Translations under genes and position numbers: made by a program | Origin: an uncultured Pseudomonadota bacterium | GTDB lineage: Bacteria; Pseudomonadota; Alphaproteobacteria; Rs-D84 | Assembly (NCBI GenBank): GCA_900313285.1 | Contig: OMQP01000011.1 | Location: forward strand, 1 to 17,517 | Length of the DNA stretch: 17,517 bases | Direction: 5' to 3' | Part shown: positions 6,440-14,147 of the stretch, piece after piece | Layout: each line of letters begins with the position of its first letter | Position numbering within the stretch: the first letter of the stretch is position 1 | The notes under the pieces: generated by a model | Told to the model about the DNA's origin: nothing | What the model saw: the letters and a program-made list of their open reading frames with translations, nothing else | Database searches by the model: none

Positions 6440-7552
6440 TTACATCCGCATAGGCATCAACACAAACAATGAATCTGTGTTCTTTTCAGTAGATTTAATA
6501 ATAGTTGGAGATAAAGATTCCTGCATTTCAATTTGGAATTTTTCACCTTCTACTTGCCCTGCTACATCCAATAAGAATTTAACATTAAAATTAATATTAA
6601 ATGTTGCGTCGCCATTATATTCGACATCTAATTCTTGTGTTGCAGTACCTGCATCTGGACTTGATGCACTGATAACCAATTTGTTCATTGAAAATGCCAA
6701 TTGAACAGATTTTGTTTTATCAACACTGGCGACAGATACCAAATCAACAGCGTTAACAAATTGTTTACGATCCAAAATCGCAATTTTGTCATTACCCTTT
6801 GGAATAACAACACGGTAATTTGGATACTGTGCATCAACCAATTTACTTGTTAATGTTGCAGCACCAACCGTAAAGCGCGCCTTGGTATCAGACAATTCAA
6901 CCAAAACATCATCAACATTTGCATCTTCTAATAATTTTGATAATTCACCGATAACGCGTCTTGGGATAATAACAGATGGCATTCCGTTTGTTCCAGCAGG
7001 TGCTTTGATTGCACACAATGCCATTCTTTGTGCATCTGTTGCAACAGCAGTCAATTTACCAGTATCTTCAGATATATGGAAATATATACCACCAAGATGA
7101 TAACGAACATCATCTGTAGGAATTGCAAATTTTGTTTGGTTTATCAAATGAGCCAAATCACCAGTTGTCATTTGGAATTTTGTGCTTAAATTTCCACCAG
7201 CCATTGCCGGGAAATTTTCCGCTGGCAATGTTGGCAAATGGAACACTGCACGTCCACTTGTTACAACCAATTGATCACCTGACTGTTTAAAACTTATTTC
7301 GGCATCATCTGGTAATTTACGAACAATATCGTATAACATTTGAACTGGTACTGTTGTTTTACCAGACAAAGTAATATCTGCTGCAACATGTTCAACCAAT
7401 TCTAAATCAACATTCGTAGCAGACAAAATCAAATCATCTGCAACTTCAATTTTAACGTTAACCAATATAGGCAATGTAGCGCGTTTTTCAACGATAGATT
7501 GCATATGCCCCAGCGCACGTATCAAAACCTGACGAAACACTGAAAATTCCAT
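6440..7552 (-). CDS. dnaN: DNA polymerase III beta subunit (sliding clamp)
   Basis: 370 residues, the standard length for the bacterial beta clamp made of three similar domains. The N-terminus (MEFSVFRQVLIRAL...VEKRATLPIL) and the C-terminus ending MPMRM are characteristic; the latter forms part of the clamp's partner-binding pocket. The clamp tethers polymerase III to DNA. AGGAG lies 6 bases before the ATG. The gene is not next to dnaA or recF here; it sits between cdaA and ppa with its own terminator. Confidence 0.97.
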   Translation of the reverse strand: MEFSVFRQVLIRALGHMQSIVEKRATLPILVNVKIEVADDLILSATNVDLELVEHVAADITLSGKTTVPVQMLYDIVRKLPDDAEISFKQSGDQLVVTSGRAVFHLPTLPAENFPAMAGGNLSTKFQMTTGDLAHLINQTKFAIPTDDVRYHLGGIYFHISEDTGKLTAVATDAQRMALCAIKAPAGTNGMPSVIIPRRVIGELSKLLEDANVDDVLVELSDTKARFTVGAATLTSKLVDAQYPNYRVVIPKGNDKIAILDRKQFVNAVDLVSVASVDKTKSVQLAFSMNKLVISASSPDAGTATQELDVEYNGDATFNINFNVKFLLDVAGQVEGEKFQIEMQESLSPTIIKSTEKNTDSLFVLMPMRM

Positions 7553-7603
7553 AATTTACTCCTGTGATTTTTATTTCATTAATTTCCTGGTTTAAAGTGT
7601 ACC

Positions 7604-7622
7604 AAAAAACACCGATTCGGTG
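7604..7622 (-). terminator. Short hairpin terminator after cdaA
   Basis: On the minus strand CACCG-AAT-CGGTG is followed immediately by six T (7609-7604). The stem has only 5-6 base pairs, but the layout is that of a rho-independent terminator and it lies about 60 bases after the cdaA stop. The remaining spacer up to dnaN must contain the dnaN promoter; TACACT at 7601-7596 is a possible -10. Confidence 0.6.
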
Positions 7623-7684
7623 CAAGAGCAAATCTTAATTATTTTGAAAATATTTATATAATTGACAAAATTATTTTATGTTGA

Positions 7685-8455
7685 TTATTTGCTTAATAAC
7701 TTTTCAATTTTGTTTCGAATTTTTTTTATATCATCATATTTTTTTATATTGCCTTTCTCTGCAAAAGAAATATCCCCGGTTTCTTCAGATACTACCAAAA
7801 CAGTAGCGTTTGACAGTTCTGACATTCCTAATGCAGCCCTGTGACGTGTTCCATATTTCCACTGTAATTGACTTTGTGACAATGGCAATATCGCCCCAGC
7901 ATATTTAACTTTATTATCTGCTATGATAACGGCCCCATCATGCAATGGTGTTTTATTGAAAAATATAGTCAATAACAGTTCACTTGATATAATCGCATCT
8001 ATTTTTGTTCCATATCTCTCTATAACACCATCATCGATATCTTCTGGGAAAACAATTAAAGCCCCAGTATGTTTTTGCGACATATATGCAACGGCTTTGA
8101 TAATTTCTTCAACTGATTTTTGTAATTCTGATGTATTTTTTACATCTTGTTTAAATGCATAAATTATATTTTTCCATCCACGAATATTACCCATTAGTGC
8201 TAAAAATTTTCGCAATTCTGGTTGAAAAATTACAATTAAACCAACAGATAAAAATAACGCAATCCAATGCAAGAAACGCCCCAATAAATACAAATGTAAC
8301 ATAGGCAAAATAAAACTGAACGCCCATAATAGACCCAGGCCAAATAATCCACGCACCAATTTTTCAGAAGAAGTATTTTTTATGAAACTAACATAAAATG
8401 CATATATGACTATTACTATAACTAAAACTTGAACCAAATCTAACCAATTAAACAT
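7685..8455 (-). CDS. cdaA: Membrane diadenylate cyclase, CdaA (DacA) type
   Basis: 256 residues. It synthesises cyclic di-AMP from two ATP at the inner membrane. About three N-terminal transmembrane segments (roughly 6-24, 35-54, 60-78) lead into the CdaA-typical linker FQPELRKFLALMG (77-89). The DAC domain follows with GALIVF (131-136), SSELLLTIFF (157-166), the catalytic LHDGA (171-175) and TRHRAALG (203-210), and VVSEETG (221-227). All catalytic motifs are intact. In Firmicutes this enzyme is usually paired with cdaR and glmM; here it is the last gene of an operon behind an asmA-like gene. The ATG lies 2 bases past the asmA stop, with AAGGAAGAG as ribosome site. No phosphodiesterase or c-di-AMP receptor gene is visible in the window. 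Confidence 0.93.
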   Translation of the reverse strand: MFNWLDLVQVLVIVIVIYAFYVSFIKNTSSEKLVRGLFGLGLLWAFSFILPMLHLYLLGRFLHWIALFLSVGLIVIFQPELRKFLALMGNIRGWKNIIYAFKQDVKNTSELQKSVEEIIKAVAYMSQKHTGALIVFPEDIDDGVIERYGTKIDAIISSELLLTIFFNKTPLHDGAVIIADNKVKYAGAILPLSQSQLQWKYGTRHRAALGMSELSNATVLVVSEETGDISFAEKGNIKKYDDIKKIRNKIEKLLSK

Positions 8456-8457
8456 TT

Positions 8458-10545
8458 TTACTCTTCCTTGTTCTTAAATAAACTGTGTGATAATTCCTGG
8501 ACAGATTTATCCATCCAATCTGGATCGCCCTGCTTTTTGGGTGCCCCTTTTTCCATTGCTGTTCTGTACGGATGTTCATCCGCCAACCAACTTTCCAACA
8601 TATCTCCTGCTAATAATCCAGCCACAGCACCAGCCAAACTTAAACCGCCCGTTAATGGTGCTAACAATAAACCTATACCCACAGCCGAACCAACCTTGCC
8701 TGCGACGGCAACCCCACTAATCTTAAAATCTGGTTCTGCTAAATTACCTGATATTTGCATAGCATTAACAAGATTACCCGACAAAGATAATTTTAACCCA
8801 CGCACAGGCACAGAAGCCAAAGACATTTGTATTGTTTCTTTACCTAAATCCAAACTGCCCGCTAAACGTAAATTTATAACATGTGTTTCAACCGAAACTC
8901 CATTTTGTGTTTCTATTAAACCGTCACGTAATTTTACATTTACAACAGCAGAATCTATTTGAATCAAATCATGTTTACTGCCACTTAATAAATCTTCCAC
9001 ATTATGACGTAAATTTGTTAGGAAATCACCACCATACATATATTCAACTAAATCAGAATGTGCAAAACCACGATCCACAGAATAAACCAATACTGGACCT
9101 GTCATTGTTTGCATTATTTCAGATAAATTTGTCCCGTGCGCTTGAACATATAAATCAATATTTACAGGCAAACCTGAAATAATATTATTAACATCTATTT
9201 CTTTTAATATTTCACCGACATATACGTGTTCGCCAACTGCTGCACCACGTAAAACATACAAACCATTTTTATCTATAGTACCATCTATCACAGCATTAAC
9301 TTTACCATCTGCTATACCTGTTAATGCATCTACATGAATATTATGATCTTTTACCCTTAATTTGACATCCATATTTGGTAAGTCCAGAGAATGATAAACA
9401 AAAAAATGTTTCCAATTCACATCTAATTCTATATCCATATTATACAAAACGTCCCCGAACATTGGCATATCATGAAAAACATTCAAATCTCTATTTGGAT
9501 GAATCCATTCTTTACCTACGCCAAACCAATCTGGAAAAGATTTATATATATCTACTTTGTCAGATGTGATTTTTGCCTTTAAAACAGGAACACTTTTTGA
9601 CCAATCATATGTTCCAGAAACGACCAATGAAGAATCACCCAGATAAAAAGAAGATTTTCGTAAAGATATTTTCCTATGCCCTATTCCTCCGGCTATATTC
9701 ACTTTCATTTTTGGCATATGCAAAATGTCTAAATTAAACCAATTTCCAGATTTTTTTATATTTGGTATTTCCCCACGAACGATAAAATCTATCGGCATTT
9801 TGCTAGTGCCTTCCAATGCTATATCTGCAATCAATGCCTCACCACCCGTAGCAAAAGCAATTCGCACAGGATAAACCTTTCTTTCACTGTTATATTCAGA
9901 AAATTGTATTACAAATGGAAAATTTGTATCATAAGGTTTAACCCAACCACTATATTCACGATTATTATGTCGCATATAATTGTGAATACCAAAACTTGTT
10001 AAATTATATTGTTTTCCATAAATATTCGCCGAAATATTTTCTATATCTAACCCACCAAAAGGCAACAAATCCACTGGATATTTTGCGACTTCTGTTTTTT
10101 CTGTATTCGGCTGTTTTTCTGTTGTTTGTGAATTATTAAAAACAACAGAAGTTTTATCATCTGCATTTTTTTCAATAAATATTTTTGCATCATATACCTT
10201 GATATTACGGATTGCAGGATTCGATTTAAATAAAGACAATAAATCCAAACGCACATCTATTCTTTTAGCCGTAAACATATTTTTATTTTGTGCCCAATCA
10301 GCATTTGGTATACGGATATTATTTAATTCTATTTCTGGTCGCAGTGAGAAGCGCCACGCAATCTTGCCATCTATTTCTATTGGCATATTAGTCGCGTTAC
10401 GCAAAGTAGACAATATGTTTCCACGTAAAGATTCTAAATTGACCTGATATAAAGCAATACCAAAAGCGACTAACAATCCCATAAAAAACAATGCTAAAAC
10501 TCTTAACAGCAACATATGTCTTTTATAAAACGCATATAAAAACAT
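8458..10545 (-). CDS. AsmA family envelope protein
   Basis: 695 residues. A single N-terminal membrane anchor (about 11-33) is followed by the AsmA N-terminal signature (NMPIEIDGKIAWRFSLRPEI and NIRIPNADWA). A long periplasmic beta-rich body and an AsmA C-terminal domain follow (VNVKLRDGLIE, LAGSLDLGKETIQMSL), with a Gly/Ala-rich hydrophobic stretch near residues 615-645. AsmA-like proteins are bridge-type proteins implicated in phospholipid movement to, and assembly of, the outer membrane. The start at 10545 has AGGGGA upstream, and the gene begins 9 bases past the rluC-like stop. Which AsmA paralogue it represents cannot be told from sequence alone. Confidence 0.88.
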   Translation of the reverse strand: MFLYAFYKRHMLLLRVLALFFMGLLVAFGIALYQVNLESLRGNILSTLRNATNMPIEIDGKIAWRFSLRPEIELNNIRIPNADWAQNKNMFTAKRIDVRLDLLSLFKSNPAIRNIKVYDAKIFIEKNADDKTSVVFNNSQTTEKQPNTEKTEVAKYPVDLLPFGGLDIENISANIYGKQYNLTSFGIHNYMRHNNREYSGWVKPYDTNFPFVIQFSEYNSERKVYPVRIAFATGGEALIADIALEGTSKMPIDFIVRGEIPNIKKSGNWFNLDILHMPKMKVNIAGGIGHRKISLRKSSFYLGDSSLVVSGTYDWSKSVPVLKAKITSDKVDIYKSFPDWFGVGKEWIHPNRDLNVFHDMPMFGDVLYNMDIELDVNWKHFFVYHSLDLPNMDVKLRVKDHNIHVDALTGIADGKVNAVIDGTIDKNGLYVLRGAAVGEHVYVGEILKEIDVNNIISGLPVNIDLYVQAHGTNLSEIMQTMTGPVLVYSVDRGFAHSDLVEYMYGGDFLTNLRHNVEDLLSGSKHDLIQIDSAVVNVKLRDGLIETQNGVSVETHVINLRLAGSLDLGKETIQMSLASVPVRGLKLSLSGNLVNAMQISGNLAEPDFKISGVAVAGKVGSAVGIGLLLAPLTGGLSLAGAVAGLLAGDMLESWLADEHPYRTAMEKGAPKKQGDPDWMDKSVQELSHSLFKNKEE

Positions 10546-10554
10546 TCGTGTCCC

Positions 10555-11520
10555 CTATGGCAATTGAAATTCCAAAAATTTTATAACCGCCTGCATAAAA
10601 TCAGGTACATTCGCTTGCATTGTTACCATTTTACCTGTTCCAGGATGTCTGAACGTGATTTTATAAGCAAACAAAAATAATTTTTGTGTTGTCAAAACAG
10701 AACCAAGCACGCCATCTAACACACTGCCATGTCTTGGCCCATATAAATCATCACCTACTATTGGTGCATTTAACGAAAAAGCACTGTGCAATCTTAATTG
10801 GTGCGTTCTTCCTGTTTTAGGTGAAAACAAAACCCATGTTAACAATCCAGATGCTTCCCCCAACACTTGGTATTCTGTAACAGCACGTTGTGCAACCACA
10901 TCTTTTGGAATTTTTGCAAAATCTTCATACACATGACCTTTGGAAACATAGTTGTCTATAATCCCAGATTTTTCAGTGATAGTTCCCTGTAACAAAGCCA
11001 AATATTCTTTATGTGCAGTTTTATTTTGAAATTGTGTTGATAAATCTTGTGCTGCCTTTTGATTTTTTGCAACCACCAATAATCCACTGGTTTCTTTATC
11101 TATACGATGAACCAAGGATATTTTGTCATACGGGAACAATGCAGCAGCCATTTTATCCACAGATTTTTTTATTCCTGTTCCACCCTGTACTGCCAGTCCC
11201 GCAGGTTTATTAAAAACAACGATATCCGCATCATTATGAACTATACATTTTCTTAATGCTTCCAAATCAGACAAAGAATATTTATCCCCTGTTTCATTTT
11301 TAGAAACTTTTTTGTATGATGCCAGTGTTGGCGGAATTCTTATAACGTCCCCGGCTGACAATACTTCTGTTCCTTTGCAACGTGAAGAATTTATACGAAT
11401 TTGTCCGCCACGACACAGTTTATAAAAATCACTTTGTGGCATACCAGGATAATAGCGTAAAAACCAACGCAATACCCTTGTTCCGTCTTCTACATTTGAA
11501 ATAGTTACAAATTCTGCCAT
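10555..11520 (-). CDS. rluC: RluC/RluD-type 23S rRNA pseudouridine synthase
   Basis: 321 residues. An N-terminal S4-like RNA-binding domain (about 15-64, with GGQIRINSSR and GDVIRIPP) is followed by an RluA-family catalytic domain. The catalytic motif is HRIDKETSG (138-146, nucleophile Asp141), with GRTHQLRLH and GDDLYG later. It isomerises specific uridines in 23S rRNA. The S4 segment resembles RluC, which in E. coli modifies positions 955, 2504 and 2580, more than RluD; the paralogue call is tentative. The ATG directly abuts the stop of the pilin-like gene (TAAATG) and no strong ribosome site is visible, pointing to translational coupling. Confidence 0.88.
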   Translation of the reverse strand: MAEFVTISNVEDGTRVLRWFLRYYPGMPQSDFYKLCRGGQIRINSSRCKGTEVLSAGDVIRIPPTLASYKKVSKNETGDKYSLSDLEALRKCIVHNDADIVVFNKPAGLAVQGGTGIKKSVDKMAAALFPYDKISLVHRIDKETSGLLVVAKNQKAAQDLSTQFQNKTAHKEYLALLQGTITEKSGIIDNYVSKGHVYEDFAKIPKDVVAQRAVTEYQVLGEASGLLTWVLFSPKTGRTHQLRLHSAFSLNAPIVGDDLYGPRHGSVLDGVLGSVLTTQKLFLFAYKITFRHPGTGKMVTMQANVPDFMQAVIKFLEFQLP

Positions 11521-11985
11521 TTATTGTTCGCCATATGTAATGGAAACAACGTTTGTATTACCATCAATACAATTACCTGTTGCACCACTTTCTTTGTGAT
11601 TAGAAGCAATATATCCAACCGAATCGGTCCATGCTTTTGTAGTTAAAGCTTCACAGTCAGCCTTAGACAAACCATTTATACGCACAATGAACTGACGTGT
11701 ATTTGATGGATTGACACTCAATTCATATGTACCACCATATGGATTTTTATTACTCATGGACATAGCTGCAAAAATTGTTGAATTATCAATATTAGAGAAA
11801 TCATCATACCCTTTTAATAATTCACGAACCCCAGTTACAATATTTGTCACATTTTCATTAACTGTACTGCGTTTCTGCATATTCATCGCATAGTTATATG
11901 TTGCAACAGCGGTAGCTGTCAAAGCCATCATTATCGCCAAAACACCTATCATTTCAATCATTGAACGACCAGATTCTTGTCTCAT
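11521..11985 (-). CDS. Type IV pilin-like protein with prepilin peptidase site
   Basis: 154 residues. A short positively charged leader (MRQESG) is followed by a type IV prepilin cleavage site, G6 | R7, with the required Glu at mature position 5 (Glu11). The hydrophobic alpha-helix IEMIGVLAIMMALTATAVA follows. The C-terminal globular part has two cysteines (111 and 139) that could form the pilin disulphide loop, and a NPYGGTYELSV segment like that of PilS/TcpA-type type IVb pilins. Arg rather than Phe at mature position 1 is unlike classical type IVa pilins. AGAGGT precedes the ATG. It is the first gene of an operon with rluC, asmA and cdaA. No pilus assembly genes are visible, so it may be a major pilin, a minor one or a pseudopilin. 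Confidence 0.8.
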   Translation of the reverse strand: MRQESGRSMIEMIGVLAIMMALTATAVATYNYAMNMQKRSTVNENVTNIVTGVRELLKGYDDFSNIDNSTIFAAMSMSNKNPYGGTYELSVNPSNTRQFIVRINGLSKADCEALTTKAWTDSVGYIASNHKESGATGNCIDGNTNVVSITYGEQ

Positions 11986-11997
11986 TTTAATACCTCT

Positions 11998-12025
11998 TTG
12001 ATTTTTCTAATTTATATAATATCAT
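11998..12025 (+). promoter_or_regulatory. Candidate promoter of uvrC, giving a leaderless or near-leaderless mRNA
   Basis: TTGATT (11998-12003) and TATCAT (12020-12025) are 16 bases apart. A perfect TATAAT also lies at 12015-12020 but without a -35. Either -10 would start transcription within a few bases of the uvrC ATG at 12033, and no Shine-Dalgarno sequence is present. The whole divergent spacer is only 47 bases and must also hold the pilin operon promoter. Confidence 0.45.
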
Positions 12026-12032
12026 ATTTGTT

Positions 12033-13460
12033 ATGAATATTCAATTTAGAGATTTAATAGAAAACGCACCTCTGTCACCTGGAATATACAAAATGTATGA
12101 TAGTGACGGAAATCTTTTGTATGTCGGAAAAGCAAAGAATTTGTTGAACCGCTTGCGACAATATATTGATATTTCTAAACTTGAAAATCATAAACAAGTA
12201 ATGCGAACACTTGTAAGTCGTGTAGAATGGGAAACAACACCTTCTGAACAAGACGCTCTTTTACTTGAACAAAAACTAATAAAAACATTAAAACCTAAAT
12301 ACAACGTTATGTTAACGGATGGGAAAATGTACCCTATGTTGGCATTAACAAAACATGAATTTCCACGTTTATTAAAATTTCGTGGCAAAATATCACAAAA
12401 GAAAGATGTTTTTGGTCCTTATCCTTCTGTGTATGCATTAAACGACACAATAAAAACCATTCAACGCGTATGCAAACTCAGAACATGTACAGATACATTT
12501 ATGAACAACAGAAGCAGACCTTGTTTATTGTATCAAATAGGTCGTTGCAGCGCACCATGTTGTTTACCACAAACAGATTATGATAAAAACGTTCAACTTG
12601 CACGGCGAATTTTAACTGGTGACAGTGAACCTATAATTGCAGATTTAACAAAAATAATGAAAGATTTTTCTGACAAAACAGATTATGAAAACGCTGCAAT
12701 TATACGTGATAAAATATCTGCATTAACAACCACTACAAATCGTGGTATACGACAGAAACCGTCGGCTATACCGAATTTACAATGGAATAAAAATGTTAAT
12801 GATCTTGAAAAATTATTGGGTATAAAAATAAACTGTGTTGGTGTATTCGATAATTCACATTTATTTGGGAAACATCCTGTTGGCGCAATGATAGCATTTG
12901 GTCATGATGGTTTTATAAAATCATCCTATCGTCATTTCAAATTACATGACATGAAACGTGCCGGAAACGATATTGCGATGATGGAAGAATTTGTGACACG
13001 CGCAATCAAAGATGTTCCAGAACTTGATTTAATCATCGTAGATGGCGGTCGTGCACAATGGAATATTGCAACAAAAGTATCAAACGGACGAATCCCTGTA
13101 TTTGGTGTTGCCAAGGGCGAAGTCAGAAACGGAGATGAACATTTCATAATGTTAGATGGTTCAGAAAACAGAACGTTACCAAAAGATTCATCTTTATTCT
13201 TGTTTTTGCGCCTTGTTCGTGACGAAGCGCACAGATTTGTTATCACATATCATAGAAGCGTTCGTGCAAAGCAATTAACCGCATCTGTTCTTGATTCTGT
13301 TGAAGGCATTGGGCCAAAACGCAAAAAACAATTATTACAACATTTTGGTTCTGTAAAATCTATAATGGACGCTGATTTAAAATCTTTATTACACGTACCA
13401 GGACTTGGTAAAAACGCTGCTGAAAAAATATATGCATATTTTCATTCAGAAGTGTTATAA
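12033..13460 (+). CDS. uvrC: Excinuclease ABC subunit C, shortened
   Basis: 475 residues against about 560-610 in the family. UvrC makes both incisions around DNA lesions in nucleotide excision repair. The GIY-YIG nuclease (17-100) has Gly17, Tyr19, Tyr30, Arg40 and Glu79. A cysteine cluster follows (152-177: TC...RPC...GRCSAPC), then the UVR helix pair for UvrB binding (about 203-233). The RNase H-like nuclease has VFDNSH (Asp273), Asp313, VDGG (Asp337) and RDEAH (His400), matching the catalytic Asp/Asp/Asp/His set. Tandem helix-hairpin-helix motifs close the protein (about 421-470). All active-site residues are kept, but only ~40 residues separate the UVR element from Asp273, where the family has about 130-160. 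The frame is continuous, so this looks like a clean internal loss. pgsA follows 26 bases later. Confidence 0.93.
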   Translation: MNIQFRDLIENAPLSPGIYKMYDSDGNLLYVGKAKNLLNRLRQYIDISKLENHKQVMRTLVSRVEWETTPSEQDALLLEQKLIKTLKPKYNVMLTDGKMYPMLALTKHEFPRLLKFRGKISQKKDVFGPYPSVYALNDTIKTIQRVCKLRTCTDTFMNNRSRPCLLYQIGRCSAPCCLPQTDYDKNVQLARRILTGDSEPIIADLTKIMKDFSDKTDYENAAIIRDKISALTTTTNRGIRQKPSAIPNLQWNKNVNDLEKLLGIKINCVGVFDNSHLFGKHPVGAMIAFGHDGFIKSSYRHFKLHDMKRAGNDIAMMEEFVTRAIKDVPELDLIIVDGGRAQWNIATKVSNGRIPVFGVAKGEVRNGDEHFIMLDGSENRTLPKDSSLFLFLRLVRDEAHRFVITYHRSVRAKQLTASVLDSVEGIGPKRKKQLLQHFGSVKSIMDADLKSLLHVPGLGKNAAEKIYAYFHSEVL

Positions 13461-13486
13461 TCATTTTAACCACAAAGGAGAAAAAC

Positions 13487-14086
13487 ATGAAAAAATTTGT
13501 TAACTTTTTATCTATATTCCGTATAGTCGCTGCATTTGCTATCATACCAACAATCATGTTTAAAATGGCATGGTTAACACTTGTATTGTTTGCTTTGGGC
13601 GCAATATCTGATTGGTTTGATGGATATCTGGCACGTAAATATAATTGCTGTTCAAAATTGGGCGGTGTATTAGATCATATTGGTGACAAATTACTGGTAT
13701 GTAATGCTTTGATTTTGTTAACACTGATGTTACCTATTCCATTGGTCGTTATTCCAATTATAATCATGATAGCACGTGAATTATATATCAGTGGTCTGCG
13801 TGAGTTTTTGGGAACACAAAAAATAGAAATGCCTGTACCAAAGGCACGTTTTTCAATGGGTAAAATTAAAACAACACTTCAAATGATTTCCATCACTGTA
13901 TTTTTATTATTTGCAGCGGTTTATTCATCTATAACCCCATTAACAAACAGCAGAATTGTATTTTTCTTGCTTGATAAATTACCATCTGTTGGAATATTCT
14001 TTTTGTATTTTGCATTGGTTGCATCATTATGGAGTGCGACACAATACACAATTACATTTGCACAAAAATTAAAGAAAATAAAATAG
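13487..14086 (+). CDS. pgsA: CDP-diacylglycerol--glycerol-3-phosphate phosphatidyltransferase
   Basis: 199 residues, a multi-spanning inner-membrane enzyme that makes phosphatidylglycerol phosphate, the first committed step to phosphatidylglycerol and cardiolipin. The CDP-alcohol phosphotransferase signature is complete: Asp42, Asp45-Gly46, Ala49-Arg50, Gly59, Asp63, Asp67 with canonical spacing. About five hydrophobic helices surround it. AAAGGAG lies 6 bases before the ATG, and the gene is probably co-transcribed with uvrC; a TATAAT at 13456-13461 overlaps the uvrC stop but lacks a good -35. Placement directly after uvrC is a common proteobacterial arrangement. Confidence 0.93.
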   Translation: MKKFVNFLSIFRIVAAFAIIPTIMFKMAWLTLVLFALGAISDWFDGYLARKYNCCSKLGGVLDHIGDKLLVCNALILLTLMLPIPLVVIPIIIMIARELYISGLREFLGTQKIEMPVPKARFSMGKIKTTLQMISITVFLLFAAVYSSITPLTNSRIVFFLLDKLPSVGIFFLYFALVASLWSATQYTITFAQKLKKIK

Positions 14087-14103
14087 CAAAAAATATAAAA
14101 ACA

Positions 14104-14128
14104 AAAATCCGCCTGTACGGCGGATTTT
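14104..14128. terminator. Terminator between pgsA and parE
   Basis: Arms AAAATCCGCC (14104-14113) and GGCGGATTTT (14119-14128) form a 10-base-pair hairpin around the loop TGTAC, with A and T runs on either side, so it is bidirectional for convergent pgsA (+) and parE (-). It shares its 15-base core with the fba/efp terminator. Confidence 0.9.
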
Positions 14129-14147
14129 CTTTTGTTTGTAATTTTTA

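Noticed and set aside
8468..9182. Long plus-strand open frames opposite the asmA-like gene
   Set aside because: They lie antisense to a well-supported gene, lack ribosome sites and have low-complexity, His/Pro/Asn-rich translations with no family features.
12033..13460. UvrC as a frameshifted pseudogene or a Cho-type nuclease
   Set aside because: The frame is intact and both nuclease active sites, the UVR element and the helix-hairpin-helix motifs are present; Cho lacks the C-terminal half.
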